Shown here piece by piece: positions 1 to 9,810 of a stretch of 64,000 nucleotides of DNA. The notes under the pieces were generated by a model. It was not told the DNA's origin and searched no databases. It worked only from the letters and a program-made list of their open reading frames with translations. The position numbers and the translations under genes were made by a program. Within the stretch, counting starts at the first letter, position 1. The number at the start of each line of letters is the position of its first letter. This stretch comes from JAGRCP01 sp942490705 (lineage in GTDB: Bacteria; Chloroflexota; Anaerolineae; Caldilineales; Caldilineaceae). The DNA lies in the NCBI GenBank assembly GCA_942490705.1, contig CALNXY010000006.1, positions 362,257-426,256 on the forward strand, read 5' to 3'.

Positions 1-651
1 CTGCTCGCCGTCTTGCTCGATCAACAGGTACACGGCGAAGGGTTCTTCCGCACGGTCTATTTATTCCCCATGTCGCTATCCTTTGTCGTGACCGGCGTCG
101 TGTGGCAGTGGATCTTTGCGCCGGGCACAGCCAATCGCCCGCGCGGGGTCAATGCTCTGTTGGACATGTTCGGATTGGAGCAGCTGCAGTGGGGATGGTA
201 TACCTCAACCGACTCCATCGGCCCTTTTCACGTCGCGCTCATTCCGGTCATTATCGCCGCATCCTGGCAAATGATCGGCTACACCATGGCCATGTATTTG
301 GCCGGCCTGCGCGGCATTCCCGAGGAGTTGCGTGAGGCGGCACGCGTGGATGGCGCAACGGAGTTTCAAATCTATCGCAGCATCATCCTGCCTATGCTAC
401 GGCCCATTACCCTCAGCGCGCTGATCGTTCTGGGTCACATTTCGCTGAAGATTTTCGATTTGATTTACACCATGACCGGCAAAGGACCGGGCTTCGTCAC
501 CGATGTGCCCGGCATTTTCATGTTTGAGACGACCTTTCAGGGCAACCATTTCGCCCAGGGCGCGGCCATCTCCATCGTCATGTTGATCATGGTGGCGTTT
601 GTGGTCGTACCTTATCTGACTACAGCACTACGCGATGAGGTGGAGCAATGA
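1..651 (+). CDS. Carbohydrate ABC transporter permease, MalF type (5' partial)
   Basis: Inner-membrane permease of a sugar importer of the MalFGK2 type. The reading frame is open to the first base of the window, so the N-terminus lies outside; the TTG at 13 is not a convincing start. Several hydrophobic segments are visible, and the cytoplasmic EAA loop that docks the ATPase is clear at about 325-393 (EELREAARVDGA followed by a FQIYRSIILP-like stretch). The C-terminus DEVEQ overlaps the next permease by four bases (ATGA at 648-651), so the two are translationally coupled and should form a heterodimer. The binding protein is presumably upstream, outside the window; no ATPase gene is adjacent, which is common because MsiK-like ATPases serve several importers. 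The substrate cannot be told from sequence. Confidence 0.93.
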   Translation: MLAVLLDQQVHGEGFFRTVYLFPMSLSFVVTGVVWQWIFAPGTANRPRGVNALLDMFGLEQLQWGWYTSTDSIGPFHVALIPVIIAASWQMIGYTMAMYLAGLRGIPEELREAARVDGATEFQIYRSIILPMLRPITLSALIVLGHISLKIFDLIYTMTGKGPGFVTDVPGIFMFETTFQGNHFAQGAAISIVMLIMVAFVVVPYLTTALRDEVEQ

Positions 652-1505
652 GCGCGAGTCGCTTCGATCCAATGCGCTTCGGCGTTTATCTGTTACTCCT
701 ACTCTTCTTTATGCTCTTCCTGGTACCCGTTTACGTGATGCTGGTCAGCGCGCTCAAGCCCTTTGCGGAGGTGCAGGATCTCTCGCGTATGTGGCTACCG
801 CCCCAAGAGCCAACCCTGGAAAATTTCCAAATCGCTTGGTTCGGCATTCCCGAGCAAGGACTACGCGGGCTCTCACTGAACATGCTCAACAGCTTCAAGT
901 TGACGATTCCCGCCACAATTATCTCGTCGCTGCTCGGCTCGATGAATGGCTACATCCTCTCGAAATGGAAGTTTCGGGGTGCAAACCTGCTCTTTGCATT
1001 CATGCTCTTTGGCATGTTCATTCCCTACCAGTCGGTGCTGATTCCGCTCACGCGCGTCATCGCAACAGTCGGGCTCGGCGGCACAATCTGGGGCCTGATC
1101 CTCGTGCACGTAGTCTACGGCATCCCCATTACGACGCTCATCTTCCGCAACTATTACGCCGAAGTGCCCGATGAAATCATCGAAGCCGCGCGGATGGACG
1201 GTGCAGGCATCTTCCGCACCTACTGGTATGTGCTCTTCCCCCTCTCCCTGCCCGGCTTTGTGGTGGTGATCATCTGGCAATTCACCAACATCTGGAATGA
1301 GTTTCTCTTTGCCGTAACGATCCTACAGCGGCCCGAGCTCCAGCCCATCACCGTGGCGCTGCGCAACCTCTCCGGCAGCCAGATCAAGGAGTGGAACATT
1401 GTCATGGCCGGCACGCTCATCGCCGCCCTGCCTACGCTGTTGATCTACATCATCCTGGGCAGATTCTTCATTCGCGGCCTCTTGGCAGGGTCCGTGAAAG
1501 GGTAG
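648..1505 (+). CDS. Carbohydrate ABC transporter permease, MalG type
   Basis: Second permease of the sugar importer, 285 residues, the usual length for this family. Membrane segments are visible at about residues 12-32, 85-105, 113-135, 145-165, 200-220 and 255-275. The EAA loop is at about residues 175-200 (DEIIEAARMDGAG). The C-terminal LAGSVKG ending is typical of MalG-like subunits. The start ATG overlaps the stop of the upstream permease. It is the last gene of the transport unit: the next gene converges from the minus strand only 9 bases beyond its stop. Confidence 0.95.
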   Translation: MSASRFDPMRFGVYLLLLLFFMLFLVPVYVMLVSALKPFAEVQDLSRMWLPPQEPTLENFQIAWFGIPEQGLRGLSLNMLNSFKLTIPATIISSLLGSMNGYILSKWKFRGANLLFAFMLFGMFIPYQSVLIPLTRVIATVGLGGTIWGLILVHVVYGIPITTLIFRNYYAEVPDEIIEAARMDGAGIFRTYWYVLFPLSLPGFVVVIIWQFTNIWNEFLFAVTILQRPELQPITVALRNLSGSQIKEWNIVMAGTLIAALPTLLIYIILGRFFIRGLLAGSVKG

Positions 1506-1514
1506 GAGATGCGC

Positions 1515-4500
1515 CTACTTCTCAACCACGGGCAGAAAGATGGCTGCATCAAAGGACTCGCTGAAAATCGCACGCACTGTGATATTGCGGTCCATGGGCA
1601 TCGTGAGCGGATTATCGGTTCCGGAGACATCGCCCGTCCAGCCCACGAATACCCACCCTGCGTCCGGCACAGCGGTCAGCTTGACTGACTCTCCGGGTTG
1701 AAAGTCGCTGCGCTCGGGCGTGCGCTCAATTGTGCCCGCACCATCGATGCTGGTCGTGAGGATGTAGGCATCCAGGCCAAAGGTCGCCACCACCGTCGTT
1801 GGTTGATCAATGGTCAGCTCGATCACCGAAGACTCGCCGCTCACATCACCCGCCCAATTTATGAAGTAGGAACCGGCCGCAGCGATGGCTTCCAGCACGA
1901 CCTTCGTGCCGGGTGCATAGGTCTGCCCCACAGGGGTGGCGACGATCACGCCGCTGCCTTGCCCCGCCGTCTCGGTTTGAAGCGCATAGCGCTGCTGGGT
2001 GAATGTCGCCGTAACCTGGGTCGGATTCGCCATCGTGACTTCTTGTACCGTTTCTGTGCCGGCCAGGTCCTCGCTCCAGCCGTCGAATGTCCAGCCGGGT
2101 GCAGGAATGGCTTCCAGGCGCACGACCTCGTCAAAGAGGTAGTCGGGCTGATCCGGATCACGCGTCACCGTGCCGCCAATCCCTTGCCCGTTGGCGATGA
2201 TGGTCGTTACCAGCGGGAAGCGCTCTACCTCCACAAAGCGGGCCTCGATCCGGTCTTGGAGCAAGAACTCACCCTCCACCGGGTTTTGCTGACCGTCAAT
2301 CGAGCCGCCCACCCAGCGATCAAAACTCCAACCCGGCGCCGGAATAGCGGTCAAGCGCAACGTCTCGCTGCATCCGCCCTGGCCAATCGGGGCGACCGAC
2401 ACGATGCCTCCCCGGGCCGGCGTTGCCACAACATTCAGCTCTTCAGGCGCCAGGACCTGATCGTCTTCGCCGTCGAGGGGGCTGGCCGTGTCGATGAAAT
2501 AGTCGGCCTGCATGGTAAAGGCCGGCGCCGGCTCGCCTGCGCCCACATTGCCGGCGAAAAGTCCCGCTCGCCGCACGGAAAGATCGTGCGTGAAGCGGAA
2601 TTGGCCGCCTTCCACCCAGTTATTGTCATCATAGGAATATCCGGCTTGCCAGGTCGATCCAGTACGCGTGACGCGGAGATAAAACGGGGCCGCACCGGAC
2701 GGAACTACGCTGTTAAACTCGATTGTTGGCGTGCCGTCGACAAACGTGATGCCCAGCAGCCGTACGCCGTTGCCGTCATGCTGCACGTTGAAGCGCACAA
2801 AGTTCTCTTCGTCTTCCAGCACAAGCATGCCCTGAAATTGATAGCGGAAGAGAACGGGCGACTCAAACTTCGCCTCCAGTTGAAGATTGCCGTCATCCAT
2901 GGGGACGGTGAGGTAGGGGGCTTCGATTCCGTCGGTCCAGACATCATGATTGATGCCGCCCGGTACGGAGAGAATGAGCTGACGTCCATCAACGGTGAGC
3001 GTCGACGCGCCGGGGCCGCCCGCCTGGGGATCGGTGACGGTCCAGAGCGACTGATTGAGTCCGCAACTGTTGAAGTCGTCGGAGCGAGATTCAAGCACCT
3101 GCAGCAGGGCCGGCTCGCTCGTGACGGTGCCAAAGGCATTGGAAACGACAACCTGATAGCTGTCGCCCGCGTTCGCCAGATCGGCAGCCGGCACTTCATA
3201 TTCGGCACCATCTGCGCCTGCAATGTCGACGCCATTCCGCTGCCATTGATAGGTCAGCGAGCCGCCGCCGGTCGCCTCGACCGTGAAGCGCGCGGCCAGC
3301 CCTTGCAAGACCACCGCGTCGACAGGCTCAACAGTGATCGTTGGCGTACGCGCGCGAATTGCAATCATGACGCTATCAACCGCAGAAGTCTCTCCGTCAT
3401 CGGTGACCTGTAGGGTAACCTCATGCTCGCCAATCGGCAGCGTCACTTGGGCCGTCACACCTGAGGCGATTTCGACCCCATCGGCACGCCAGGAATAGGC
3501 CGTAATCTGGCCATCATCCGTACTGCCGGACCCATCCAGTTGCACAACTTCTTCCCCGTCACCGTCTTGATCCACGATCTCCTGGTTCTCGCCGGCCTCT
3601 GCCGTAGGCGGCAAGTTAACGGTGCCGCCACCGATCGCCAGGTTTTCGTAGACGAGCACGAGGTTCTGCACCCAGCCGGTGGAAATGATATCCAAATCGC
3701 CATCAGCATCGATGTCGACCAGTTGCGTGCCGTCGTGGTGCTCATCGCCCTCGTGGATCATGTGTTCCGTCCACGAACCGCCGCGGCCGTCCCCATTCTC
3801 ATAAATGAAGAGGCGAGAATCCGCCGGTGAGTTCAGGTTGTGCTCGCCGACGACGATGTCGAGATCGCCGTCGCGGTCGAGGTCCGCGACATCCACGCTC
3901 TGCGGATTGACCAAGTTGGCAATTAGATGCTCGGTCCACAAACCAGTAATCTCTGGGGGACGCTCGTACCAAGCCAATTTGCCATTGGGATCATGCCCAT
4001 AGCCCACCACTGCGTCCAGGTCACCATCCTGATCCATGTCGACCAGATGAACACGGTCCGGATCCCCTGTCGTCGGATTGTGCAGCGTGAAGGACGTCCA
4101 CCCGCCGGGATCATTGCGCAGCCACTTTGTTCCCTGGATGATATCCTGGTCGCCGTCCCGATCCATATCGTCTGAATCCAGACCCTCGCCCTGGGAGACC
4201 GGCGAAATTTGCCGCCAGGTCCATTGCCCGGTCGTGGGATCGTTGGGCACCGTAAGGGATTGCGTGCCGGTCGCGCCATTCTGCCAAGAGAGGATCACTT
4301 CCAGCGGGCCGCCCTGGGCAAACCGGTTGACGGTTGTGCCCTGCAGAAACGAACCGTTGCCGTTATCGATATTCTCATACAGCGTAAAGTTACCGGCGCC
4401 ATCATTGCGGGCCCAAGCAAATGCATTGTTGGTTTCGGGCCCCTTGCCGCCAGTGCCCACGATATCGAGCGCACCGTCGTTGTCGAAATCGTAGACGGCT

Positions 4501-7016
4501 GCCATGTTGTTGAGCGGCTCCCCAATGACGTTGCGCACCCAGGTCCCGTCGGGGCGACCAGGATTGCGGTACCACCAGGCCCCGGCAATGATGTCCGGCC
4601 GTTGATCGCCGTCCACGTCACCCGGTTCGATAAAGATGGCGCGCCAGGGTCGTGCTTCATCGATCACGTGTCGCCGCCAGCGATCGACAGGCAGGGGGCC
4701 GGTCGTGTTGAGCCATACGTCTACGCGCGGCGTATCCCAGTTAAAGGGTTTGCCAAAGATGTCAAGATCGCCATCTCCATCCAGGTCGGCAACGCGCGAT
4801 TCATGGTTGCCGATCCCGCTAGAGACGACGTCGGAGCTGAAGGTGCCCGTGCCATCGCCGTAGAAGAACCACATTTTGGCGTCGTCATTGCCGCCATTGA
4901 GGCGCATTTCGGCCGCAAAAATGTCGAGATGTCCATCGCGATTGATATCGACGATCTCAAGGCTGTGGGTGCGTTCGACGTTGACACCGAGCAGATCCGT
5001 CCCCACCCAGGCGCTTCCATTCCATTGATACCACTTTAGCGCGCCAATGGTTTCAGCCGGCGAGAGGATGACCTCCACGCGACCGCCGGGAATCAGCTGG
5101 CCGACTGCCGTACGGCTAAAGCGCTTAGCGTCATCGATCAGGTTCACCGAATAGTTGTTGCCGCTGAGATGCTTGAACCAACGACCGCCGCCCACGATGT
5201 CCGAGATGCCATCGAGATCAACGTCGGCCACGGCCAGACCTTCATGATCCTCACCGGTGTAGCTATAGATCGGGGTCAACGTCCATGCACCGGCGCTGCG
5301 TGGATTGTCGGGGATCTCAGCCAGGATCAGTTGGCGGGCGCGCTGGTTCCAAAAGACCAACTCAGCCCGTCCATTGCCGTCAAAGTCACCATAGATCATG
5401 TCGTGGTGCATGTTGACGCCACTCGCTTTGATCGTATGCTTCGTCCAAGAGGTGGCCGGGTTATAGGCAGGATAGGGATTCTCCCACCACCAGATGCCAT
5501 TCGACGTGTAGTCGCCGCCAAAAGTAAGATCCAGATCGCCGTCGCCGTCCACGTCAAAGACGGCGCCCCCGGCCTCGATGGGGATCACCCCATCCTCAAT
5601 CACGTATCGACTCCACCCCGCGCCACTGCGTCGATACCAGACGATTGAATCGCCAGGATCGCCGCGGCTGCCGACCACAAAATCCTTGACTCCGTCCTTG
5701 TCGACATCCAGCACAAGCCCTGCAGTCTGATCGACCGAGCCGCTGGGAACAGGCAGATCGCCGAAGTCACTGGACAGATGCGTCCATTCCGGCTGGACCG
5801 GATTCTGGGCATCGATCGCCTTGTTTTCGTAGAGAAGCACGCGGTTGTGGCTCCAGCCAATCGAGAGAATGTCCAGATCGCCGTCGAGATCAATGTCAAT
5901 CACCCGCGTGCCGTCGTGGTGCTCATCACCAACGTGCACAATGTGGGGCGCCCATCCCGCGCCTTTGCCGTCAAGATTCTCGAAGATGATTAGCCGGAGC
6001 GTTGGCTGTTCGGCAGGGTCCAGATGGTGTTCCCCCAAGACAATGTCGATATCACCGTCTTGATCCATGTCTGCGGCATCCAGGCTCATGCCGCCGCCGA
6101 TGACCGCGTCTGAGATGGAGTGAGCGATCCAGCGGTCGGTGGCCCTTGCCGGCTGCTCATACCAGACCAGCTTCCCGCTCGCCCCCTCTTGGGACGAGCC
6201 AACCACGGCATCCAGACGACCGTCCTGGTTGATGTCGACGAGTTCGTTGCGATCCGGGCCGCCGGGCAACGGATCGCTGACCGTATGGCTGCGCCACTGC
6301 GTGCCATCGTTGCGCAGCCACGCGGTGCCTAGCATAAGGTCAACCGTGCCGTTGCCATCGATATCGCCGCTGCTCAGATCTTCGCCAAAAGCCGTTGTGG
6401 ACGCGACTTCCCACGTCCAATCGTCATTAACGGGATCGGCCGGCACGGTCAGCAATTGCGTCCCTGCATTCCAATCTTGCCATGAGATGGCGACTTGAAC
6501 AGGGGAACCGGTCCGATAGCGATCAACCGCTACCCCCTGGAGAAAGTTACCCTGGGTTGCCGCGATATTTTCAAATAGCGTGAAGTTGCCGCTGCCGTCA
6601 TTTTTGGCCCAGACGAACGCCGGATTGGTCTCGTCGCCGTCCCCCTGGTTGCCCAGCACGTCCAGCTTGGAATCATTGTCAAAGTCGTAAAGCGCCGCCA
6701 TGTTATTGAGCGGCGCCCCGAACGAACGCCGCGCCCAGTTGCCGCCCGCACTCTGCGGGTTCACGTACCAGGAATCGCCGGTGGCAATATCCGGCCAACC
6801 GTCACCATTGAGATCACCGCCGTCGATCAGCACCGCGCGCGAGGGGCGGGCATCATCGATGACGTGACGTTGCCAATTGTCGAGTGTCAGACCATTGCTT
6901 TGTCCACTTGCAGTGGAAAGCGAGTTCATCGGGAGAGCGGCCAGACCGATTACGGCAACCAGAACCAAAGGAAGCATCCACGCGCGGATGCCGAGGCTAT
7001 TCGAAAGGAATCGCAT
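1515..7016 (-). CDS. Giant secreted FG-GAP/VCBS repeat protein with PKD, Ig-like, lectin-like and InlB B-repeat domains
   Basis: Predicted extracellular or surface protein of about 1830 residues. The preferred start is the ATG at 7016, which opens a signal peptide (MRFLSNSLG followed by a hydrophobic LPLVLVAVIGL core); the frame itself is open to 7085. Domains from N to C: many Asp-rich calcium-binding FG-GAP/VCBS units (DxDGDGxxD type) at about 3640-6885; a PKD-like domain at about 3370-3620; an Ig-like domain at about 3105-3350; a concanavalin-like (DUF1349-like) module at about 2490-3095; and four InlB B-type repeats (GWxFxxW cores) at about 1540-2450. The block at about 5815-6885 is duplicated at about 3640-4692. 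The protein ends AAIFLPVVEK, a tail resembling that of the other secreted protein at 20460. No catalytic residues are recognised; adhesion or polysaccharide binding is inferred. Confidence 0.88.
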   Translation of the reverse strand: MRFLSNSLGIRAWMLPLVLVAVIGLAALPMNSLSTASGQSNGLTLDNWQRHVIDDARPSRAVLIDGGDLNGDGWPDIATGDSWYVNPQSAGGNWARRSFGAPLNNMAALYDFDNDSKLDVLGNQGDGDETNPAFVWAKNDGSGNFTLFENIAATQGNFLQGVAVDRYRTGSPVQVAISWQDWNAGTQLLTVPADPVNDDWTWEVASTTAFGEDLSSGDIDGNGTVDLMLGTAWLRNDGTQWRSHTVSDPLPGGPDRNELVDINQDGRLDAVVGSSQEGASGKLVWYEQPARATDRWIAHSISDAVIGGGMSLDAADMDQDGDIDIVLGEHHLDPAEQPTLRLIIFENLDGKGAGWAPHIVHVGDEHHDGTRVIDIDLDGDLDILSIGWSHNRVLLYENKAIDAQNPVQPEWTHLSSDFGDLPVPSGSVDQTAGLVLDVDKDGVKDFVVGSRGDPGDSIVWYRRSGAGWSRYVIEDGVIPIEAGGAVFDVDGDGDLDLTFGGDYTSNGIWWWENPYPAYNPATSWTKHTIKASGVNMHHDMIYGDFDGNGRAELVFWNQRARQLILAEIPDNPRSAGAWTLTPIYSYTGEDHEGLAVADVDLDGISDIVGGGRWFKHLSGNNYSVNLIDDAKRFSRTAVGQLIPGGRVEVILSPAETIGALKWYQWNGSAWVGTDLLGVNVERTHSLEIVDINRDGHLDIFAAEMRLNGGNDDAKMWFFYGDGTGTFSSDVVSSGIGNHESRVADLDGDGDLDIFGKPFNWDTPRVDVWLNTTGPLPVDRWRRHVIDEARPWRAIFIEPGDVDGDQRPDIIAGAWWYRNPGRPDGTWVRNVIGEPLNNMAAVYDFDNDGALDIVGTGGKGPETNNAFAWARNDGAGNFTLYENIDNGNGSFLQGTTVNRFAQGGPLEVILSWQNGATGTQSLTVPNDPTTGQWTWRQISPVSQGEGLDSDDMDRDGDQDIIQGTKWLRNDPGGWTSFTLHNPTTGDPDRVHLVDMDQDGDLDAVVGYGHDPNGKLAWYERPPEITGLWTEHLIANLVNPQSVDVADLDRDGDLDIVVGEHNLNSPADSRLFIYENGDGRGGSWTEHMIHEGDEHHDGTQLVDIDADGDLDIISTGWVQNLVLVYENLAIGGGTVNLPPTAEAGENQEIVDQDGDGEEVVQLDGSGSTDDGQITAYSWRADGVEIASGVTAQVTLPIGEHEVTLQVTDDGETSAVDSVMIAIRARTPTITVEPVDAVVLQGLAARFTVEATGGGSLTYQWQRNGVDIAGADGAEYEVPAADLANAGDSYQVVVSNAFGTVTSEPALLQVLESRSDDFNSCGLNQSLWTVTDPQAGGPGASTLTVDGRQLILSVPGGINHDVWTDGIEAPYLTVPMDDGNLQLEAKFESPVLFRYQFQGMLVLEDEENFVRFNVQHDGNGVRLLGITFVDGTPTIEFNSVVPSGAAPFYLRVTRTGSTWQAGYSYDDNNWVEGGQFRFTHDLSVRRAGLFAGNVGAGEPAPAFTMQADYFIDTASPLDGEDDQVLAPEELNVVATPARGGIVSVAPIGQGGCSETLRLTAIPAPGWSFDRWVGGSIDGQQNPVEGEFLLQDRIEARFVEVERFPLVTTIIANGQGIGGTVTRDPDQPDYLFDEVVRLEAIPAPGWTFDGWSEDLAGTETVQEVTMANPTQVTATFTQQRYALQTETAGQGSGVIVATPVGQTYAPGTKVVLEAIAAAGSYFINWAGDVSGESSVIELTIDQPTTVVATFGLDAYILTTSIDGAGTIERTPERSDFQPGESVKLTAVPDAGWVFVGWTGDVSGTDNPLTMPMDRNITVRAIFSESFDAAIFLPVVEK

Positions 7017-7260
7017 CAAATTTGTCCATATCAGAACATACATTGAGCTAAGTGCAGGCCAAGAGAGTCGATCAGGATAACGCATTTGCGAAGCGTAGAT
7101 GAAGTCATTTGAAAGAGTTCCAAGCGGCTAGTATACACGCAGATGGGCCGAACGGACATATTTGCCGCTACACCACCATAGATCACAGGACCGGCACGGC
7201 CGGGCAAAATTCATGTTGGGAAGATTCGTTGGCACGTAGTAAGCACGGTAGAAGCCAACT

Positions 7261-8457
7261 TCAGGCAAGAATTTCAGTCACCCGCCGCATAATCTCCAGA
7301 CAGGCGCGGGCGTTGTGATAGGGCGTCTTCCACAGTCCGGCCTTCATCTCGGGCAGCGGCGCGCCGGCTTCATCCCGACCCCAAAACCAGTCGCCGTGCG
7401 TCGGGTCGATCAACTGCGCCTGCACATAGCGCCAACAGGCCAGCGAGGCGTCAAGGAAGCGCGCATCGCCGCTAAGCTGATAGGCATTGAAGAAGCCCAC
7501 CATGCCCTCAGCCTGGCCCCACCAGATGGCGGCTGGTCCCGTGCTGTCGTTGCGCACGCTGCCGTCAGGGTTGCGCCCTTCCGCGTAGACGGCCCGGGCC
7601 ATGGCCAGCGCCGCCGCGCGCACTTCGGCTGCCAGCTCGGCATTGCCCAACTGGTCGATAGCTGCTACCAGTAGCCAGCTCCCTTCCAAATCGTGGCCGT
7701 AGGAGTCAGCATTGCTCAAGACGCGCCAGTCAGCGTCAAAGAGCAATCTGAAATGTCCGCGCTCGCGATCGATGATCTGATCGAGCAGGATATGGATGAG
7801 GCCCTCCAAACTTGCCCGCAACGCTGCATCATCCCATGCTTGCAAGAGAAGTGTGTAGGCTTCAAGTAGATGGAGATGAGCGTTCATGCTCTTGATCGCG
7901 GCAGGGCCGCTTTCATCCACATTAAGCGATGCGCGAGTGTGCCAGTCACGCCCAAACGCGTCAAAATAACCGCCTGCTTGTCGATCACGGGCGTGACGCT
8001 CGAGCAGGCGATAGAGCGCAATGGCATGCTCCAGACTTGCGACCGAGCCGCTGGCGAGATAATCCTCGGCGAAGCTGTAGATGCCATAGGCCTGGCCGTC
8101 CGCCAGCTTGTCAGTCCGCAGAGGCGTGCCGTCGACGGTCACCGTCCAGAACAGGCCGCCATATTGATCGTCCCAGAATCTGTGCAGTTGCTCGGCGCGC
8201 GCCTGCTCAATCAGGGCGCCATAGCCCAAATCGCCGAGCCGCCGTTGGGCATGGGCGAAGGCCCAGAGCACGCGCGTGTGCTGTACTTGCCCCTTGGGCG
8301 CCTTGCTATCAGGCGTGCCGTCATTGGCGACGTAGCCATAGAAGCCGCCATGTTCCCGATCGACCACGCGATTGGCGGTAAAGGGCAGGATGTTGTGCAG
8401 CAGCTCATCCCGGACTTCACGGGCATACGTTTGCAGAATCTGTTCGTCAACGGACAT
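7261..8457 (-). CDS. N-acylglucosamine 2-epimerase (AGE) family sugar isomerase/epimerase
   Basis: Cytoplasmic (alpha/alpha)6-barrel enzyme of about 398 residues, the normal AGE/cellobiose-2-epimerase length. The start ATG at 8457 (MSVDEQ) is preferred over an in-frame ATG at 8472 because family members start close to the first helix. Family hallmarks are visible: the early GGFYGYV segment, HTRVLWAFA, the YGIYSFAEDYL stretch, a DEsGPAAIKSMNAHLHLLEAYT region with the conserved His residues, SYGHDLEGSWLL with the catalytic-type His, and WWGQAEGM and GDWFWGRD near the end. It could act on mannose, N-acylglucosamine or a beta-1,4-disaccharide; the sequence does not decide. It lies downstream of the FG-GAP gene's start on the same strand and near sugar permeases, in keeping with carbohydrate metabolism. 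Confidence 0.9.
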   Translation of the reverse strand: MSVDEQILQTYAREVRDELLHNILPFTANRVVDREHGGFYGYVANDGTPDSKAPKGQVQHTRVLWAFAHAQRRLGDLGYGALIEQARAEQLHRFWDDQYGGLFWTVTVDGTPLRTDKLADGQAYGIYSFAEDYLASGSVASLEHAIALYRLLERHARDRQAGGYFDAFGRDWHTRASLNVDESGPAAIKSMNAHLHLLEAYTLLLQAWDDAALRASLEGLIHILLDQIIDRERGHFRLLFDADWRVLSNADSYGHDLEGSWLLVAAIDQLGNAELAAEVRAAALAMARAVYAEGRNPDGSVRNDSTGPAAIWWGQAEGMVGFFNAYQLSGDARFLDASLACWRYVQAQLIDPTHGDWFWGRDEAGAPLPEMKAGLWKTPYHNARACLEIMRRVTEILA

Positions 8458-8832
8458 TGCGGTCCCATTCATCTGATATGGCGAGATGTTGTCCCGTCAG
8501 TTTAGCTCATTCAGCTTGGCAGCGCTACGGCCGGAGGCAAGCGGGCCAAAGCTGGCCTTAAAAAAGCACAAGTGCTGGACAACGTGAAAGTATTTGACTC
8601 AGGCCAATCAACTGGATTGGCTATCCGATCTTCCTGGAAGCTGAATGCAGGACGACCTGTCATTGAGAGAGCTTCCAGGAAGATGCCGCGTACAGTCAAT
8701 TATCTGGATTGCCTCAGTCCAGATGCGATGGCAGTAGCGACAACACCAAACAGATCGGGTGAGAACATTACGTTGCTATGCTGCATGGCAACGCCCCCTT
8801 GTTCACGCCCACTCTCGCTGGAGACACGACCC
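8458..8832. other. Intergenic region between divergent genes
   Basis: About 375 bases without a convincing gene. It separates the minus-strand epimerase from the plus-strand membrane protein and so must hold both promoters, but no clear -35/-10 pair stands out. The one visible structure is the perfect 15-base inverted repeat at 8628-8642 and 8670-8684. Confidence 0.5.
8628..8684. repeat. Perfect 15-bp inverted repeat
   Basis: The arms 8628-8642 (ATCTTCCTGGAAGCT) and 8670-8684 (its reverse complement) flank a 27-base loop. It lies in the divergent intergenic region, so it may be an operator, an mRNA hairpin in the leader of the 8833 gene, or a mobile palindromic repeat. Confidence 0.6.
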
Positions 8833-9762
8833 ATGACGATCGTCAAACAAATCGGCATTTTTCTCCTGATCACCCTCACCTACACTGTGTTGTGGATCAC
8901 GGGCATTACGTTGGGCATATCGCTTTTTGGGGCCGAAGCGCCGGGGAATAGCGCATCAGACAGCGCGGTACTGGGGCTGATGTTTGCTGCGTCTGCGCTC
9001 AACACCGCGGTGATCATGTTTGCGGCCGCCAACTCACGCTGGCGTGGCGTTCCGCTTACAGCCATCCTGGCGGCCGAGATCTTCGGCGTCCAATTCTTCA
9101 TGTCGCAAATCGAGACGCTGCTCTTCAATCGTGCCCTCGGTCTCTCGCTGGAGTTCATCTTTGCGATTGTCTTCGGTGGGCTGGTCATTGCGCTGGGCGT
9201 GGCCCCGCTGACGGTCTGGCTGATGGGAAAGATGCGCGGGTCGTCAGAACCGGCCACATTCGAAAGACGCAGCACGCTCGACTACGTCTGGCGGGTGGCG
9301 CTGCTGGCGATTGTGATCTATCCGGCGCTCTACCTGCTCGCCGGTCACTTCATCGCCTGGCAATTTGCCGATGTCCGGGAACTCTATACCGGGTCGACCG
9401 CCAATCGCTCATTTATGGCTTCACTCCGACCATTCCTGACTGACGGGCTTTGGTTTACCCAGATCGTGCGGGGGCTGTTGTGGATTGGGCTTGGGCTGCC
9501 CGTGGTGTGGATGACGCGCGATGGTTTTCCGCGCAGCGGGCTGGTTTTGGGACTGCTCTTTGCCGTGCTCATGAACGCGCAGCACCTCCTGCCCAACGCC
9601 TTTATGCCGGATATAGTCCGCCTGGCCCATGGCATCGAAACGGCCTCGTCGAATTTCGTGTGGGGTGTCGCAATCGCCTGGCTGCTCACGCCGCGGCCGG
9701 CAAGCCTGCGCGTCTCCCCACCTACCCCAGCGTTGCAGGGCGCCAAAATCAAAGAAGTCTGA
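8833..9762 (+). CDS. Polytopic membrane protein of unknown function
   Basis: I do not recognise the family. The ATG at 8833 (MTIVKQIG) is chosen because it sits directly before the first membrane segment; the frame is open upstream to 8572 but that part is not hydrophobic or conserved-looking. The 309-residue product has about seven or eight hydrophobic segments, including MTIVKQ-IGIFLLITL at the start, a segment after GNSASDSAV, one at AAEIFGVQFFM, one at LEFIFAIVFGGLV, and a C-terminal pair around LVLGLLFAVLMNAQHLLPNAF. A His-Asn pair in that last segment (NAQHLLPN) faintly recalls CPBP-type proteins but is not enough to assign it. The stop codon lies inside the left arm of the hairpin at 9754-9784. 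Confidence 0.7.
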   Translation: MTIVKQIGIFLLITLTYTVLWITGITLGISLFGAEAPGNSASDSAVLGLMFAASALNTAVIMFAAANSRWRGVPLTAILAAEIFGVQFFMSQIETLLFNRALGLSLEFIFAIVFGGLVIALGVAPLTVWLMGKMRGSSEPATFERRSTLDYVWRVALLAIVIYPALYLLAGHFIAWQFADVRELYTGSTANRSFMASLRPFLTDGLWFTQIVRGLLWIGLGLPVVWMTRDGFPRSGLVLGLLFAVLMNAQHLLPNAFMPDIVRLAHGIETASSNFVWGVAIAWLLTPRPASLRVSPPTPALQGAKIKEV

Positions 9763-9784
9763 CCTCTTGAAGAAGTCAGACTTC
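9754..9784. repeat. GAAGTCTGAC hairpin (repeat family copy 1; possible terminator)
   Basis: Perfect 10-base arms at 9754-9763 and 9775-9784 with an 11-base loop. The left arm contains the stop codon of the membrane-protein gene. The 13-mer at 9754-9766 is repeated exactly at 13179-13191, where it again forms a hairpin. It lies between convergent genes, where it may end transcription from either side, though no T-run follows. Confidence 0.65.
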
Positions 9785-9810
9785 GAATCTACGAACACGG
9801 TGGCGTAAAC

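Noticed and set aside
1698..3413. A long open frame (571 codons) on the plus strand opposite the FG-GAP gene
   Set aside because: It is the complement of repeated Asp/Gly-rich codons; the protein has no motif, no signal and no hydrophobic pattern, and the minus-strand frame encodes clear domains over the same span.
8511..8699. A 62-codon minus-strand frame between the epimerase and membrane-protein genes
   Set aside because: It overlaps the 8628-8684 inverted repeat, has no RBS and no recognisable sequence pattern.
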